Below, piece by piece: positions 19,600-28,861 of a DNA stretch of 46,642 nucleotides. The stretch is from Dehalococcoidia bacterium (GTDB lineage: Bacteria > Chloroflexota > Dehalococcoidia > GIF9 > AB-539-J10), in NCBI GenBank assembly GCA_003552465.1, contig PULQ01000091.1:1-46642 (forward strand), given 5' to 3'. Under the pieces are notes generated by a model, which was not told the origin of the DNA, ran no database searches, and worked only from the letters and a program-made list of their open reading frames with translations. Numbering within the stretch: position 1 is the stretch's first letter; the number at the start of each line of letters is the position of its first letter. Position numbers and translations under genes: made by a program.

Positions 19600-19937
19600 T
19601 GGTGGAGGCGGGGGAGGGTCGAACTCCCCGTCCGAAAGAAGGTTGCCAGAATATCCTACAGGCTTAGCCAGCTCCTATCTTCTCGTCTAGCCTTAATCTG
19701 CTGGCCGAATACAGCTAGACCAGCCGATGTTTCTTGGCCAATCCCTATCGGCGTGAGGATCAGCGCACCTCGATTTCTCTGACACCTAATCCCGACCTTC
19801 GAGGAGAACTCAGGTTAGATGTGACCCATTAAGCAAAAACAGGTTCGCCAGTTATCTTTTGCCGCTTTTTTTATGAGGTGAGCGGCACCTCAGCCTGCAA
19901 TTCTGTCGGCCTTCTCCCGTCGAACCCACGCGCCCCC
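19600..19937 (-). ncRNA. ssrA: tmRNA (one-piece)
   Basis: Minus strand begins GGGGGCG...GGTTCGACGGG and ends GGGGAGTTCGACCCTCCCCCGCCTCCACCA; 5' GGGGGCG pairs with 3' CGCCTCC; PK1-like GAGGTG-CCGCT-CACCTC with downstream AGCGG; adjacent to smpB. Confidence 0.93.
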
Positions 19938-19958
19938 ATGTCCTGATTTGCTTTCCCA

Positions 19959-20420
19959 TCACCTCCTTCTACGTTTCATCGCCCTCTCCATCTCCCTGTC
20001 CGCGTGCCTCCGGGCAATGGTCTCTCTCTTGTCGTAGACCTTCTTGCCCCTGGCCACACCCAGCTCCACCTTGGCCACCCCATGTCTAATATACAGCTTC
20101 AGCGGCACTATCGTCAAACCCTTCTGCATCACCTTGCCCGCAAGGTCGTCGATCTCCCCTCTGTGAAGAAGGAGTTTGCGCGATCTTGTCGGATCATGCG
20201 TGTTACGGCCGGCAGGGTCGTATGATGCGATATGCGCATTGCACAACCAGAGTTCGTCCTTCTCAGGCCTGGCATACGCTTCGCGCAGGCTTACCCTCCC
20301 TCCCCTGATGGATTTGATCTCGGAGCCCTGGAGAACTATCCCTGCCTCGATGGTCTCCTGGATCTGGTAGTCGTGATATGCCTTGCGGTTAACCGACACC
20401 GCACCGGAGTTCTTAGCCAT
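19959..20420 (-). CDS. smpB: SsrA-binding protein SmpB
   Basis: VNRKAYHDYQIQETIEAGIVLQGSEIKSIRGGRVSLREAYA...YDKRETIARRHADREMERAMKRR. Confidence 0.97.
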   Translation of the reverse strand: MAKNSGAVSVNRKAYHDYQIQETIEAGIVLQGSEIKSIRGGRVSLREAYARPEKDELWLCNAHIASYDPAGRNTHDPTRSRKLLLHRGEIDDLAGKVMQKGLTIVPLKLYIRHGVAKVELGVARGKKVYDKRETIARRHADREMERAMKRRRR

Positions 20421-20603
20421 GAGCGAATTCTAGCACCGAGACCGACAGCCGGCAATTTGTGCTAGACTTTTCTGGTTGGCCGCCCTGCATCGCCGGTACG
20501 CCTCCCGGTGTCAGGAGCATATGTCCAGAGGATTCTGTGTTGTGTGGCAGACCGCTCGTAAGGTACACGATATCACCTCCCTCATGGAGAAAGGAGCTAC
20601 GTC

Positions 20604-21113
20604 ATGAGCCGTGCCGATAGAATCTACCTCTTCGCAACCGTCTTTCTAGCTATAGCCGCAGTGGCTGGCGGCATCATGCTCGCACTCGAACACCAGGGGA
20701 ATCAGCCTGTCGAGATCAGGTTATGTCAAGCACGGCAGCCGGTGAGAAGCGGAGAAGTATACCTGGATGGTGCCGTCGCCAATCCGGGCATCTACTACCT
20801 GCAGCAGGGTGACTCGATACAGGACCTTCTCCTCGATGCAGGGATGGAGCTCGACGACGACCTCAGCCGTATCATGGTCTATGTCCCGCGACACGGCGAA
20901 GGTGTGGGACCACAGATGATCGACATCAACCGTGCCGAACCATGGCTTCTGGAAGCCCTGCCGGGGATAGGTGAGGTGCGGGCCCAGGCCATTGTAGGGT
21001 ACCGCACAGAGCAGGGTCCCTTCCGGAGGATCGAGGATCTGCTCAAAGTGAGCGGAATCGGCCCCGCCACATTCGATCGAATAAGGGACTACATCACTGT
21101 GTCGGATTGGTGA
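20604..21113 (+). CDS. ComEA-like helix-hairpin-helix protein with N-terminal TM and SLBB-like domain
   Basis: YLDGAVANPGIYYLQQGDSIQDLLLDAG; INRAEPWLLEALPGIGEVRAQAIVGYRTEQGPFRRIEDLLKVSGIG. Confidence 0.88.
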   Translation: MSRADRIYLFATVFLAIAAVAGGIMLALEHQGNQPVEIRLCQARQPVRSGEVYLDGAVANPGIYYLQQGDSIQDLLLDAGMELDDDLSRIMVYVPRHGEGVGPQMIDINRAEPWLLEALPGIGEVRAQAIVGYRTEQGPFRRIEDLLKVSGIGPATFDRIRDYITVSDW

Positions 21114-21175
21114 TCTGCTGGCCCCGGCACTGTCATGGGATGTCCCACTTCAGCTACGGGACTGTCCCCGGCGCA

Positions 21176-21520
21176 CTATGACCTGATCATAGTCAGGATC
21201 ATCTTGAAGCTGCTCACCGCCCTCACAGCATGCGGCTCGTTGGCCGGCATGATGATCATCTCACCGGCAGCAACCCGTACGGGTCTGCCTGATATCGTAA
21301 TCTCCGCTTCGCCTTCGAGGACATGGACCATCGCATCGTATGGTGCCGTATGCTCACTCAGGCCCTGCCCCCGGTAGAAGGCAAAGAGGGTTACCGTTCC
21401 CGTTTTCCTATCTACGATAGTTCGGCTTACAACAGAACCTTCCTGATACTCGGCCAGATCAGTTAGTCGTGTAGCCCTCGCTGCGAGTCCGTCGTTTTCG
21501 TCCTTGTCCAACTTCATCAT
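21176..21520 (-). CDS. Cupin-domain protein
   Basis: MMKLDKDEN...HTAPYDAMVHVLEGEAEITISGRPVRVAAGEMIIMPANEPHAVRA; start trimmed to 21520. Confidence 0.85.
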   Translation of the reverse strand: MMKLDKDENDGLAARATRLTDLAEYQEGSVVSRTIVDRKTGTVTLFAFYRGQGLSEHTAPYDAMVHVLEGEAEITISGRPVRVAAGEMIIMPANEPHAVRAVSSFKMILTMIRS

Positions 21521-21572
21521 TCTACTGCGCAGTTCAGAAAGCCATGGTGTGCATTCTGAACGGGAGGACCCC

Positions 21573-22034
21573 CTATCTTTCGCTCCAGAGCCACAGACCG
21601 CTCGGGACATCGTACCTCCGCTCGAGCCTGGGACCTTGCAGCACGCGCAAGTGGACCTCTGCCACAAACACGATGCCTTCCAGCAGGTGGCCCGCCTTCG
21701 TGTTGCCGTTTGTGTCCGCCAGCACAACATGAATGTGGGCGAATGGTTCGCCACTTCTGATCGAGATATTGCCCGTGCAACTCGCGATCTCTGTAGGCGA
21801 ATCGACCTTGATTTCCCGGTACCGGTTCTTCTTCTGGTCGTAGTAGCCGAGCTTGGCCGACTTCAGTGCGCCTATTACGACAAGGCTGCCCGCTTCGATT
21901 CCCTTGCCGCTCGCGAACTCGGTTATCGAATGAACCAGGTCTGTGTCGGGCTTGAGGCTCAGGATCAACTCATCAGCCGCCTCGAACTGGAATACGGCTC
22001 TGGTTGTGCCTACGGGTCTGACAACCTCATCCAT
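21573..22034 (-). CDS. PPC/DUF296-domain protein
   Basis: FQFEAADELILSLKPDTDLVHSITEFASGKGIEAGSLVVIGALKSAKLGYYD...GEPFAHIHVVLADTNGNTKAGHLLEG. Confidence 0.88.
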   Translation of the reverse strand: MDEVVRPVGTTRAVFQFEAADELILSLKPDTDLVHSITEFASGKGIEAGSLVVIGALKSAKLGYYDQKKNRYREIKVDSPTEIASCTGNISIRSGEPFAHIHVVLADTNGNTKAGHLLEGIVFVAEVHLRVLQGPRLERRYDVPSGLWLWSER

Positions 22035-22122
22035 ATGACTGTGCTCAACTAGTACCTGTTCACAGCCCAGCCATGAGCGGCAATAATCCTTCCCCCCTGG
22101 ATCAACCGGACAGCCCGGAAGG

Positions 22123-22260
22123 CTATTTCTTCTCTTCGCAGCAGTGTCCTGCCGCTTCGCCGTGGCACTCCTTGATCTGCTCAGGACTGCACTCGCCCGG
22201 CTTCTTGCCTTTCAGCTTCTCGGGATGCTCGCATCCCTTAGTGTTCTCTGGCTTGTCCAT
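22123..22260 (-). CDS. 45-aa Cys-rich small protein (below the ORF-track length cutoff)
   Basis: Manual translation MDKPENTKGCEHPEKLKGKKPGECSPEQIKECHGEAAGHCCEEKK*; AGGAGG located 8 nt upstream of the ATG at 22260 (an alternative ATG is at 22266). Confidence 0.75.
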   Translation of the reverse strand: MDKPENTKGCEHPEKLKGKKPGECSPEQIKECHGEAAGHCCEEKK

Positions 22261-22367
22261 TTGCATTACCTCCTCTTTGTCACTAGTTCGACTGTGCGCT
22301 CACGCCGACGCGCAGATATGCGACAGGCAGTCCTAACTAGGGTTACCGATATGTCTCTCCATGTCTC

Positions 22368-23300
22368 TCACTTCGCAGCCTTACTGGCGAAGGGCAAGAG
22401 CGAACGCCAGTCCCGGTTCTCCCACACTACCAGTAGCTGGCTGGAGATACCCAGTGAGCTGTATGTGCCGATGATGACGCCGAGAAGGAGCACCAGGACG
22501 AAGTACTGAATGGTGGCTCCGCCAAACAGGAACAGGGCCAGCAGCACGAAGAGGGTGGTAAGTGCTGTGTTCAAACACCTGCCCAGCGTCTCCACAAGAC
22601 TGTCGTTAACCGTCGTAGCGAAACCAACCCTGAGTTGCTTTGACACATTCTCGCGGATGCGGTCGAATATAACCACCGTGTTGTTGATGCTGTAACCGAC
22701 CACTGCCAGAATACCGGTGATGAACATGGAGTCAACTGTCACGCCGGCAGCCCATCCCAGAAGGGAGAAGATGCCCACTATTATGAAGACATCATGCAGG
22801 AGGGCCATCACAGCGCAGGTGCCCCAGCGAAAGGGACTCGGCATGCGACGAAAAGCCCAGACGATGTAGAGCATCATAGCCACAGCCGCGATGATCACTG
22901 CAATGAGGGCATTCCGTGCGGTGCGGGCCGCTACTGCGGGTGAGGTCGACCGGTAGTCGATGACACTCACCTCCGAATCTAACTCGTCTCCCAGCAAGCC
23001 TGCCAGATCTCTTGCCTCGTCTGACGTAATCTGTATCGTATGGATGATGAAGTCGCCCCCGCCGGCGGCCTGGATGAGAGCCCCCTCATGACCCTGTCTC
23101 GTCATCTCGTCACGTAGCACGCTCTGTTCCACAGGTGGACTGAAGTTGAGCATCATGGTCGTCCCGCCCGTGAAGTCCGTGCCCAGTCGCAGCGGCGCAC
23201 CCAGCTGCGCCTGGGACACGATCATCGAGATTATGCCAACAAGAATAAGTATTCCCGAAACCAGGAAGTACCAGCGTCTCCTGCCAACGATATCTATCAT
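22368..23300 (-). CDS. secF: Protein translocase subunit SecF
   Basis: LGTDFTGGTTMMLNF; GILAVVGYSINNTVVIFDRIREN; downstream of secD with ATGA overlap. Confidence 0.96.
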   Translation of the reverse strand: MIDIVGRRRWYFLVSGILILVGIISMIVSQAQLGAPLRLGTDFTGGTTMMLNFSPPVEQSVLRDEMTRQGHEGALIQAAGGGDFIIHTIQITSDEARDLAGLLGDELDSEVSVIDYRSTSPAVAARTARNALIAVIIAAVAMMLYIVWAFRRMPSPFRWGTCAVMALLHDVFIIVGIFSLLGWAAGVTVDSMFITGILAVVGYSINNTVVIFDRIRENVSKQLRVGFATTVNDSLVETLGRCLNTALTTLFVLLALFLFGGATIQYFVLVLLLGVIIGTYSSLGISSQLLVVWENRDWRSLLPFASKAAK

Positions 23301-24676
23301 CTTGAGTCACCCGCCTTGGTCTCTGAACGCGCTACTCCGTAAGCTGCGGGACTGGTGACAATTTGGATGCCCATTATCAGCCGGAGGAGAGTCCTGGTGA
23401 TAACTATCGCGGTGAACATGGACAATGCCACGCAGATAAACAGGGTTATCGCGAATCCCCTCACCATGAATGCCCCCAGTTCGCCGCCCAGCCAGAAGAG
23501 AATGAAGCAGGCGATGAAGGTAGTGATATTGCTATCCCTGATGGCGGTCCAGGCACGGTTAAAGCCTGCCTCAACGGCCGCAGCAAGGCTGCGCCCGCCC
23601 CTCACCTCCTCCTTTACCCGCTCGAAGATCAGAATGTTGGCATCCACCGCCATACCCAGTGACAGGATGAAGCCGGCAATACCGGGAAGTGTCAGGGTTA
23701 TCGGGATCAACTTGAAGATCGACAGCAGTACTACGAAGTATATTCCCAGGCTCAGGCAGGCCACCACGCCGGGCAGACGATAGTAGACAAGCATGAAGAC
23801 CAGCAGAAGGGCAATTCCGATCGCAGCTGCACGTACGCTCCTCTCGACCGAATCCTCCCCCAGCGTAGCATCAACCGTCCACTCATAAAGAGGAACATCC
23901 TGCTCGAAGACGTCGGGCTCTTCTTCTGCCCATCTACCCAGCGGCACATCAATGCGCCCGGCATTTAGAAATCGCATCAGTGTCTCAGCATCAGCAAGGC
24001 TTAACCCTTCGATCACTCCCCTATCCCTGATAACATCCCTGACTATGGGGGCGATAATGTTACCGTCTTCGCCCTCCAGAGGCTCATCGCCCAGGAAAAT
24101 CGCCAGCGGTTCATCGATGAGCCGGCCCGTTATCTGCTCGGAGAGCTTTCGCCCCTCCTCGTTCCACTCGAACGCCAGGAACACTCTGCCGAACTCGTCG
24201 AAATTCACGTAAGTATCCTCAGCGAAGTACCTGCTGCTGAGAACCCGCTCCTCGTCATCGATGGTTCCGATCGCCGGCGTCCAGTTCCCCGCCTCATCCA
24301 GCTCCCTGAACTCGAGCACGGTGAAGAGGCCGACCATTCTCTTGGCCTCTTCTATGTCGGCCACGCCGGGCAACTGGATGGCAATGTTATACTCTCCCTC
24401 CCTCTCCTGCACCTGAACAACGGGCTCGGTGATGCCGAGGGCGTCGATCCTACGGATGATGACCTGCTTGACCCCCTCCATGATATCGCGCCTCTCCCCG
24501 GGCGGGACATCGCTCACATCGGCCTGGTAGACGAGGTAGCTGCCGCCGGCGAGGTCCAGTCCCAGTCGCAACCCATCCCTGCCCCCTACATCCCTGTCCA
24601 GCGGCGGTATCGTCCAGAGCGTAAACCCGAACAGGACCAGGATAAATATCAATAGATATGTGCTTCTTCTCCTCAA
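23297..24676 (-). CDS. secD: Protein translocase subunit SecD
   Basis: GLRLGLDLAGGSYLVYQ; LTLPGIAGFILSLGMAVDANILIFERVKEE. Confidence 0.96.
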   Translation of the reverse strand: MRRRSTYLLIFILVLFGFTLWTIPPLDRDVGGRDGLRLGLDLAGGSYLVYQADVSDVPPGERRDIMEGVKQVIIRRIDALGITEPVVQVQEREGEYNIAIQLPGVADIEEAKRMVGLFTVLEFRELDEAGNWTPAIGTIDDEERVLSSRYFAEDTYVNFDEFGRVFLAFEWNEEGRKLSEQITGRLIDEPLAIFLGDEPLEGEDGNIIAPIVRDVIRDRGVIEGLSLADAETLMRFLNAGRIDVPLGRWAEEEPDVFEQDVPLYEWTVDATLGEDSVERSVRAAAIGIALLLVFMLVYYRLPGVVACLSLGIYFVVLLSIFKLIPITLTLPGIAGFILSLGMAVDANILIFERVKEEVRGGRSLAAAVEAGFNRAWTAIRDSNITTFIACFILFWLGGELGAFMVRGFAITLFICVALSMFTAIVITRTLLRLIMGIQIVTSPAAYGVARSETKAGDSR

Positions 24677-24682
24677 CTTGAA

Positions 24683-26305
24683 CTACCCTTTATCAACAAT
24701 TCTCTCGTCCTCGTTATCATGAGGACTGCTGCCATGCTCGACCTTTCGATCGCCAGCACCTGACAGTTCGTCTTTCACCAGGGCGAGTGCTTCCTCTCTA
24801 CTTCCCACCTCGCCGCTGGCTTGAGCCTCGTGAACCACGGCCAGGAGTTCACCGACTCGCGGTCCTGGTCCAAAGCCAAACTCCCGCATTATATCATGAC
24901 CATCGATCAGTTTCACAGGTTCCATCTTGGCCTTCTGCATTTCACCCTCCGTGAGGATGTAGTTCATCAGCCGGCAGTGTTGCCTCCAATCATCCGGTGA
25001 TGCCAGGGGCCCGCGGCTGGCCAGATAATCTGCCAGCGCCAGGAGCAGGATATCAACGCCCGAGTCTCCGGTGTCCCGAAAGTAGCGATAGATTGCACGC
25101 TGGCTGGGCAGGTCACCGTTCGTCATCTGGACCGGACGGAGATGGTTATATACCATGGTCTCCACCAGTCCGATTTCCCGATTGCTGAATCGCAACCTGG
25201 CCAGGATGTCGACAACCACGGCGGCTCCCACCCTGGTATGCCCGATGAACCTCGCTCTTCCGGTGTCATCCATCGTCTTCGTCACAGGCTTGGCTACATC
25301 ATGCAACAGAGCGGCCAGTTTGAGGAGCACCCCGTGGCTGCTTCCGCTGGAAAGCCGTCGCGACAGGTGCCTGTCTATCGTCTCCGACCAGGGAGCACTC
25401 TCAAGCATGTCCCGCGTCCCGTACTGCCACTCACCCCCCCTCAGCAGAAACTCCAGGGCGGCCACGGTCTGAAGTGAGTGCTGGAAAACATCCCAGTAGT
25501 GCGTCGTCGGCTGCTCCACTCCCCTGGCCTCGGCCAGTTCGGGAATCAGCACCGTTAGCAGTCCGAGCTCATCCATGTGCCCGAGATGGCGGGATGATCT
25601 GGGAAGCCTGAGCAGGTGCAGCAGTTCCTCCCGGATCCTCTCACCGGCCACACTGGTGATAGCCTCTGAATGCAAACGGATCAGTCGTTCCGTCTCCGGC
25701 TCGATCGTGAAGTCGAGCTCGCCCGCCAGCCTGACGGCGCGGAGCAGCCTCACGGGATCAACCTCGAACACCCTATCGCCGACACGTCGCACTATCCTGC
25801 GCCTGAGGTCCTCCTGCCCGCCGAAAGGATCGATCAGGGCACTCCTGAGCTGTTCCAGGTCGGGCACTCCCGAACCTATCGCGTGAATCAGGTCGTCCTG
25901 ACTGCGCTCAGCCGCAGGCAGGCTGAGTTCCAGGGCCATCGCGTTGATCGTGAAATCACGGCGCGCGAGGTCGGATTCGACATCCCCGGAAAACGCAGAG
26001 AAGTCGAAGTACCACTCGGCCCTGGAGGAGTCCTGATCCCCGTGACCCTCTTCGGCGACGACAACCCTGGCGATCTGATTAACGTCGTCAAGGAGCACGA
26101 ATGTGCCCCCTATAGCTACGGCGACCTCACGGGCTACTGCCGGGGCATCGCCCCTAACGGCGATGTCGATATCATTGGTGCTCCTGCCCAGGAGCCGGTC
26201 GCGTAAGAAGCCGCCGACGATGTAGCCCTGGAGTCCGCGATTCTCCAGGATGTCTGCTATCTTGTGCAGCGCAACCGACGCCGCATTATCCGCGGTAATG
26301 GACAT
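24683..26305 (-). CDS. CCA tRNA nucleotidyltransferase / poly(A) polymerase family with HD domain
   Basis: GYIVGGFLRDRLLGRSTNDIDIAV; DLARRDFTINAMAL; LLHDVAKP HD motif. Confidence 0.92.
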   Translation of the reverse strand: MSITADNAASVALHKIADILENRGLQGYIVGGFLRDRLLGRSTNDIDIAVRGDAPAVAREVAVAIGGTFVLLDDVNQIARVVVAEEGHGDQDSSRAEWYFDFSAFSGDVESDLARRDFTINAMALELSLPAAERSQDDLIHAIGSGVPDLEQLRSALIDPFGGQEDLRRRIVRRVGDRVFEVDPVRLLRAVRLAGELDFTIEPETERLIRLHSEAITSVAGERIREELLHLLRLPRSSRHLGHMDELGLLTVLIPELAEARGVEQPTTHYWDVFQHSLQTVAALEFLLRGGEWQYGTRDMLESAPWSETIDRHLSRRLSSGSSHGVLLKLAALLHDVAKPVTKTMDDTGRARFIGHTRVGAAVVVDILARLRFSNREIGLVETMVYNHLRPVQMTNGDLPSQRAIYRYFRDTGDSGVDILLLALADYLASRGPLASPDDWRQHCRLMNYILTEGEMQKAKMEPVKLIDGHDIMREFGFGPGPRVGELLAVVHEAQASGEVGSREEALALVKDELSGAGDRKVEHGSSPHDNEDERIVDKG

Positions 26306-26405
26306 AGAGCAGCATTATAGATTGTCGCGGCAGGCCTGGCAAAGAATCGCCGGTACATGTCAGATTTCGGGTAAGAGTGCAGATAGACAGCACCGGTATG
26401 GCCCG

Positions 26406-27866
26406 TCAGGCAGCGTCCCTCTGACCGGCCTCTATCTCGCGTCGCCGGAAGTAGGTGTTGACGTTGAAAATCGCCCTGGCAGCACGCTCCACGGAGGACA
26501 AGACGGGGATGGATGCTGCGAGCAACTTCTGCTCGAGCCGGAGCCGTTCCTGTTCAACCGGGCCGGGCGGCAACACCATCACCAGTGGCTTACCCAACCT
26601 TCCTCTGAGCTCTATGAAGAAGTCGTTGATCGTCTCCAGCCCTGCCCGTGAGTACATGGGCAGAAGTATATCGACGTCCTGCTGTATCAGGACGAAATCG
26701 ATACTGGCATCGCCGGCAACCGTTTCGATAGCTTGAAACAGGGCGGGAAATCCCCGGAACTGCGCCTGGCTAACGTCGACCGGATTGCCCAGGATGCTCC
26801 CCACCTCGCCCAGAAGCTCCCTGAGCGCTCGATCTGTCTGATCGGATAGGGGAGGAACCTCAAGCCCGATCTCCGTGCAGGCATCGCCTGCCGAGACCGA
26901 GATGCCGCCGCCCCCGTCGGCAAGTCCGCCGATAACGCCTACCCGGGCACCCTGCCAGTGCTCCGCGTGCTGGAAGAGAAGAAGGGTGTCGGTCAGTTCG
27001 TCAAGGCCGTGCACCTCCACCGCCCCAGCCTGCTTCAGCACGGCCGACCAGACCGACGGCGAACTGGCCAGCGAACCGGTATGCGACCTGGCAGCCCTGG
27101 CCCCCACCTCCGTTCTTCCCCCCTTCCAGACCACCAGAGGCTTGACCGACGACACCTCCCTCATGGTGTTGAACAGCCGGCGTCCGTCCCTTGTTCCCTC
27201 CAGATATGCTCCGATCACCCTGGTCTGAGGGTCCGCAGCCAGGTATTCAAGGAAGTCGCTGGCGTCCAGGTCGATGCCGTTGCCACAGCTGACCCCTTTG
27301 CTGTAGCCTATACCGCGGGCCATGCCGTTTGTCGCCAGCTTTCCGGCGATTCCTCCGCTCTGCGAGACGAAGCCCACGCAACCGGGTTCGCCAATCGCTC
27401 CCATCAAGAACGAGACCCGGTGCTCCGGACAGTACACGCCGATGCAGTTGGGGCCGATGATGCGGAAGCCTCCCCACCGCGCCTTCTCGACCATCCGCTC
27501 CTCCAGCGATCGACCCGACTCCGTGTCCAGTTCGCTGAACCCCGCCGTGAAGAACTGGACGGCCCTGACGCTCTTCGCGGCACAGTCATCAAGGAGATCG
27601 AGCACGGACCGACTCGGTATGGCCACGATCACGTAGTCGACTTCTCCCGGGATATCCCTGATGTTGCGGTATATCTCGAGGCCGGCGATACTGCCACCCC
27701 GCGAGCCGACCGGGTAGATCGGACCGCGGTAACCGGCCGAGACCAGTGTCTGTACCCAGTAAGAGCCCGCCTTCATGGCGTCGGCCGACGCGCCGACGAC
27801 AGCAATCGACTTCGGGTAGAAGACGGGATCGAACTGCTTGAGTATATCGTCGGACAAGATGAACAC
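26406..27866 (-). CDS. ADP-forming acetyl-CoA synthetase (acyl-CoA synthetase) alpha-type subunit, CoA-binding
   Basis: FYPKSIAVVGASADAMKAG; FRIIGPNCIGVYCPEHRVSF; FVSQSGGIAGKLA; AARSHTGSLA. Confidence 0.9.
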   Translation of the reverse strand: MFILSDDILKQFDPVFYPKSIAVVGASADAMKAGSYWVQTLVSAGYRGPIYPVGSRGGSIAGLEIYRNIRDIPGEVDYVIVAIPSRSVLDLLDDCAAKSVRAVQFFTAGFSELDTESGRSLEERMVEKARWGGFRIIGPNCIGVYCPEHRVSFLMGAIGEPGCVGFVSQSGGIAGKLATNGMARGIGYSKGVSCGNGIDLDASDFLEYLAADPQTRVIGAYLEGTRDGRRLFNTMREVSSVKPLVVWKGGRTEVGARAARSHTGSLASSPSVWSAVLKQAGAVEVHGLDELTDTLLLFQHAEHWQGARVGVIGGLADGGGGISVSAGDACTEIGLEVPPLSDQTDRALRELLGEVGSILGNPVDVSQAQFRGFPALFQAIETVAGDASIDFVLIQQDVDILLPMYSRAGLETINDFFIELRGRLGKPLVMVLPPGPVEQERLRLEQKLLAASIPVLSSVERAARAIFNVNTYFRRREIEAGQRDAA

Positions 27867-27938
27867 TCCGCAGGGCCGCTGGCAGGTCAGATTTGGAGGC
27901 TTTGCCTCATCGCCCCGGCAGCCTGGCCAGCGTCCCGG

Positions 27939-28598
27939 CTACAGTATTATGCGTGCATCAACCGCCACCGCCCGGTCGGGATATGCGAACACGGGGTTGA
28001 GGTCGAGTTCTTCGATCTGCGGATTCTTCTCCACGAACTCGGACACCCTCACTATCAGGTCCTCCAGAGCAGTCACGCTGGCCGGCTCCTGGCCCCTGTA
28101 ACCATCCAGCACCGGGTATCCCTTTATCTCCCTGATCATCTCCCCGGCGTCCCGCTTGCTGACCGGTGCGATCCTGAAGGAGACGTCCTTCAAGACCTCC
28201 ACGAGTATGCCGCCCAGACCGAACATGAGCACCGGGCCGAACTGGACGTCCTTGCTCATACCTACGATCACCTCCACTCCTGGAGGCACCATCTGCTGCA
28301 CGGAGACGCCCTGGATCCTGGCCCCGGGGTAGGCCTGCCTGACCGATGACAGGATCTCACTGTAGGCTCTGCCTACCCGGGTTGCGTTGGCCAGGCCCAG
28401 CCTCACGCCTCCCGAATCGGTCTTGTGAACGACATCCGGCGAGACTATCTTCAGCACCACCGGGAAGCCGATCTCCCTGGCGATCGCTATCGCCTCCTTC
28501 TTGTTCCGGGCAAGCCTCGCCTCGACCACCGGTATCCCGTCTTTCGCAAGCAGTTCCTTCGATTCGACCTCTGTCAGCACCTTCTGAGTCTTCATCAT
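27939..28598 (-). CDS. ADP-forming acetyl-CoA synthetase beta-type (ATP-grasp) subunit
   Basis: LTEVESKELLAKDGIPVVEARLARNKKEAIAIAREIGFPVVLKIVSPDVVHKTDSGGVRLGL; start trimmed to 28598. Confidence 0.9.
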   Translation of the reverse strand: MMKTQKVLTEVESKELLAKDGIPVVEARLARNKKEAIAIAREIGFPVVLKIVSPDVVHKTDSGGVRLGLANATRVGRAYSEILSSVRQAYPGARIQGVSVQQMVPPGVEVIVGMSKDVQFGPVLMFGLGGILVEVLKDVSFRIAPVSKRDAGEMIREIKGYPVLDGYRGQEPASVTALEDLIVRVSEFVEKNPQIEELDLNPVFAYPDRAVAVDARIIL

Positions 28599-28861
28599 TC
28601 TTGGAGTCCCTTCATACGTGTAATGGTTATCGGCAACCGTCAATTGTAACCCATCGCCCCCGTTTTCTCCAGCATTTCGGAGCGTATGGCAACGCCGGGG
28701 CCAGACGAGGATGGGATGGAGCGTTTTCCTTGGTGCCAGCGATGTGACGTCGCTGGGCTCTTCCCCGCTATCACCTGTCAGCAGCGTTGGGGAGCAGCGG
28801 TCGTTGCGCTGCATGCCCTGCCGATTCCCGGAAAGTGCCCGGCCTTACCGGAGCTGCGAGG

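Noticed and set aside
26958-28349. 463-aa plus-strand ORF antisense to the ADP-forming acetyl-CoA synthetase genes
   Set aside because: Spans two clear minus-strand genes, His/Arg-rich, no motif; shadow ORF.
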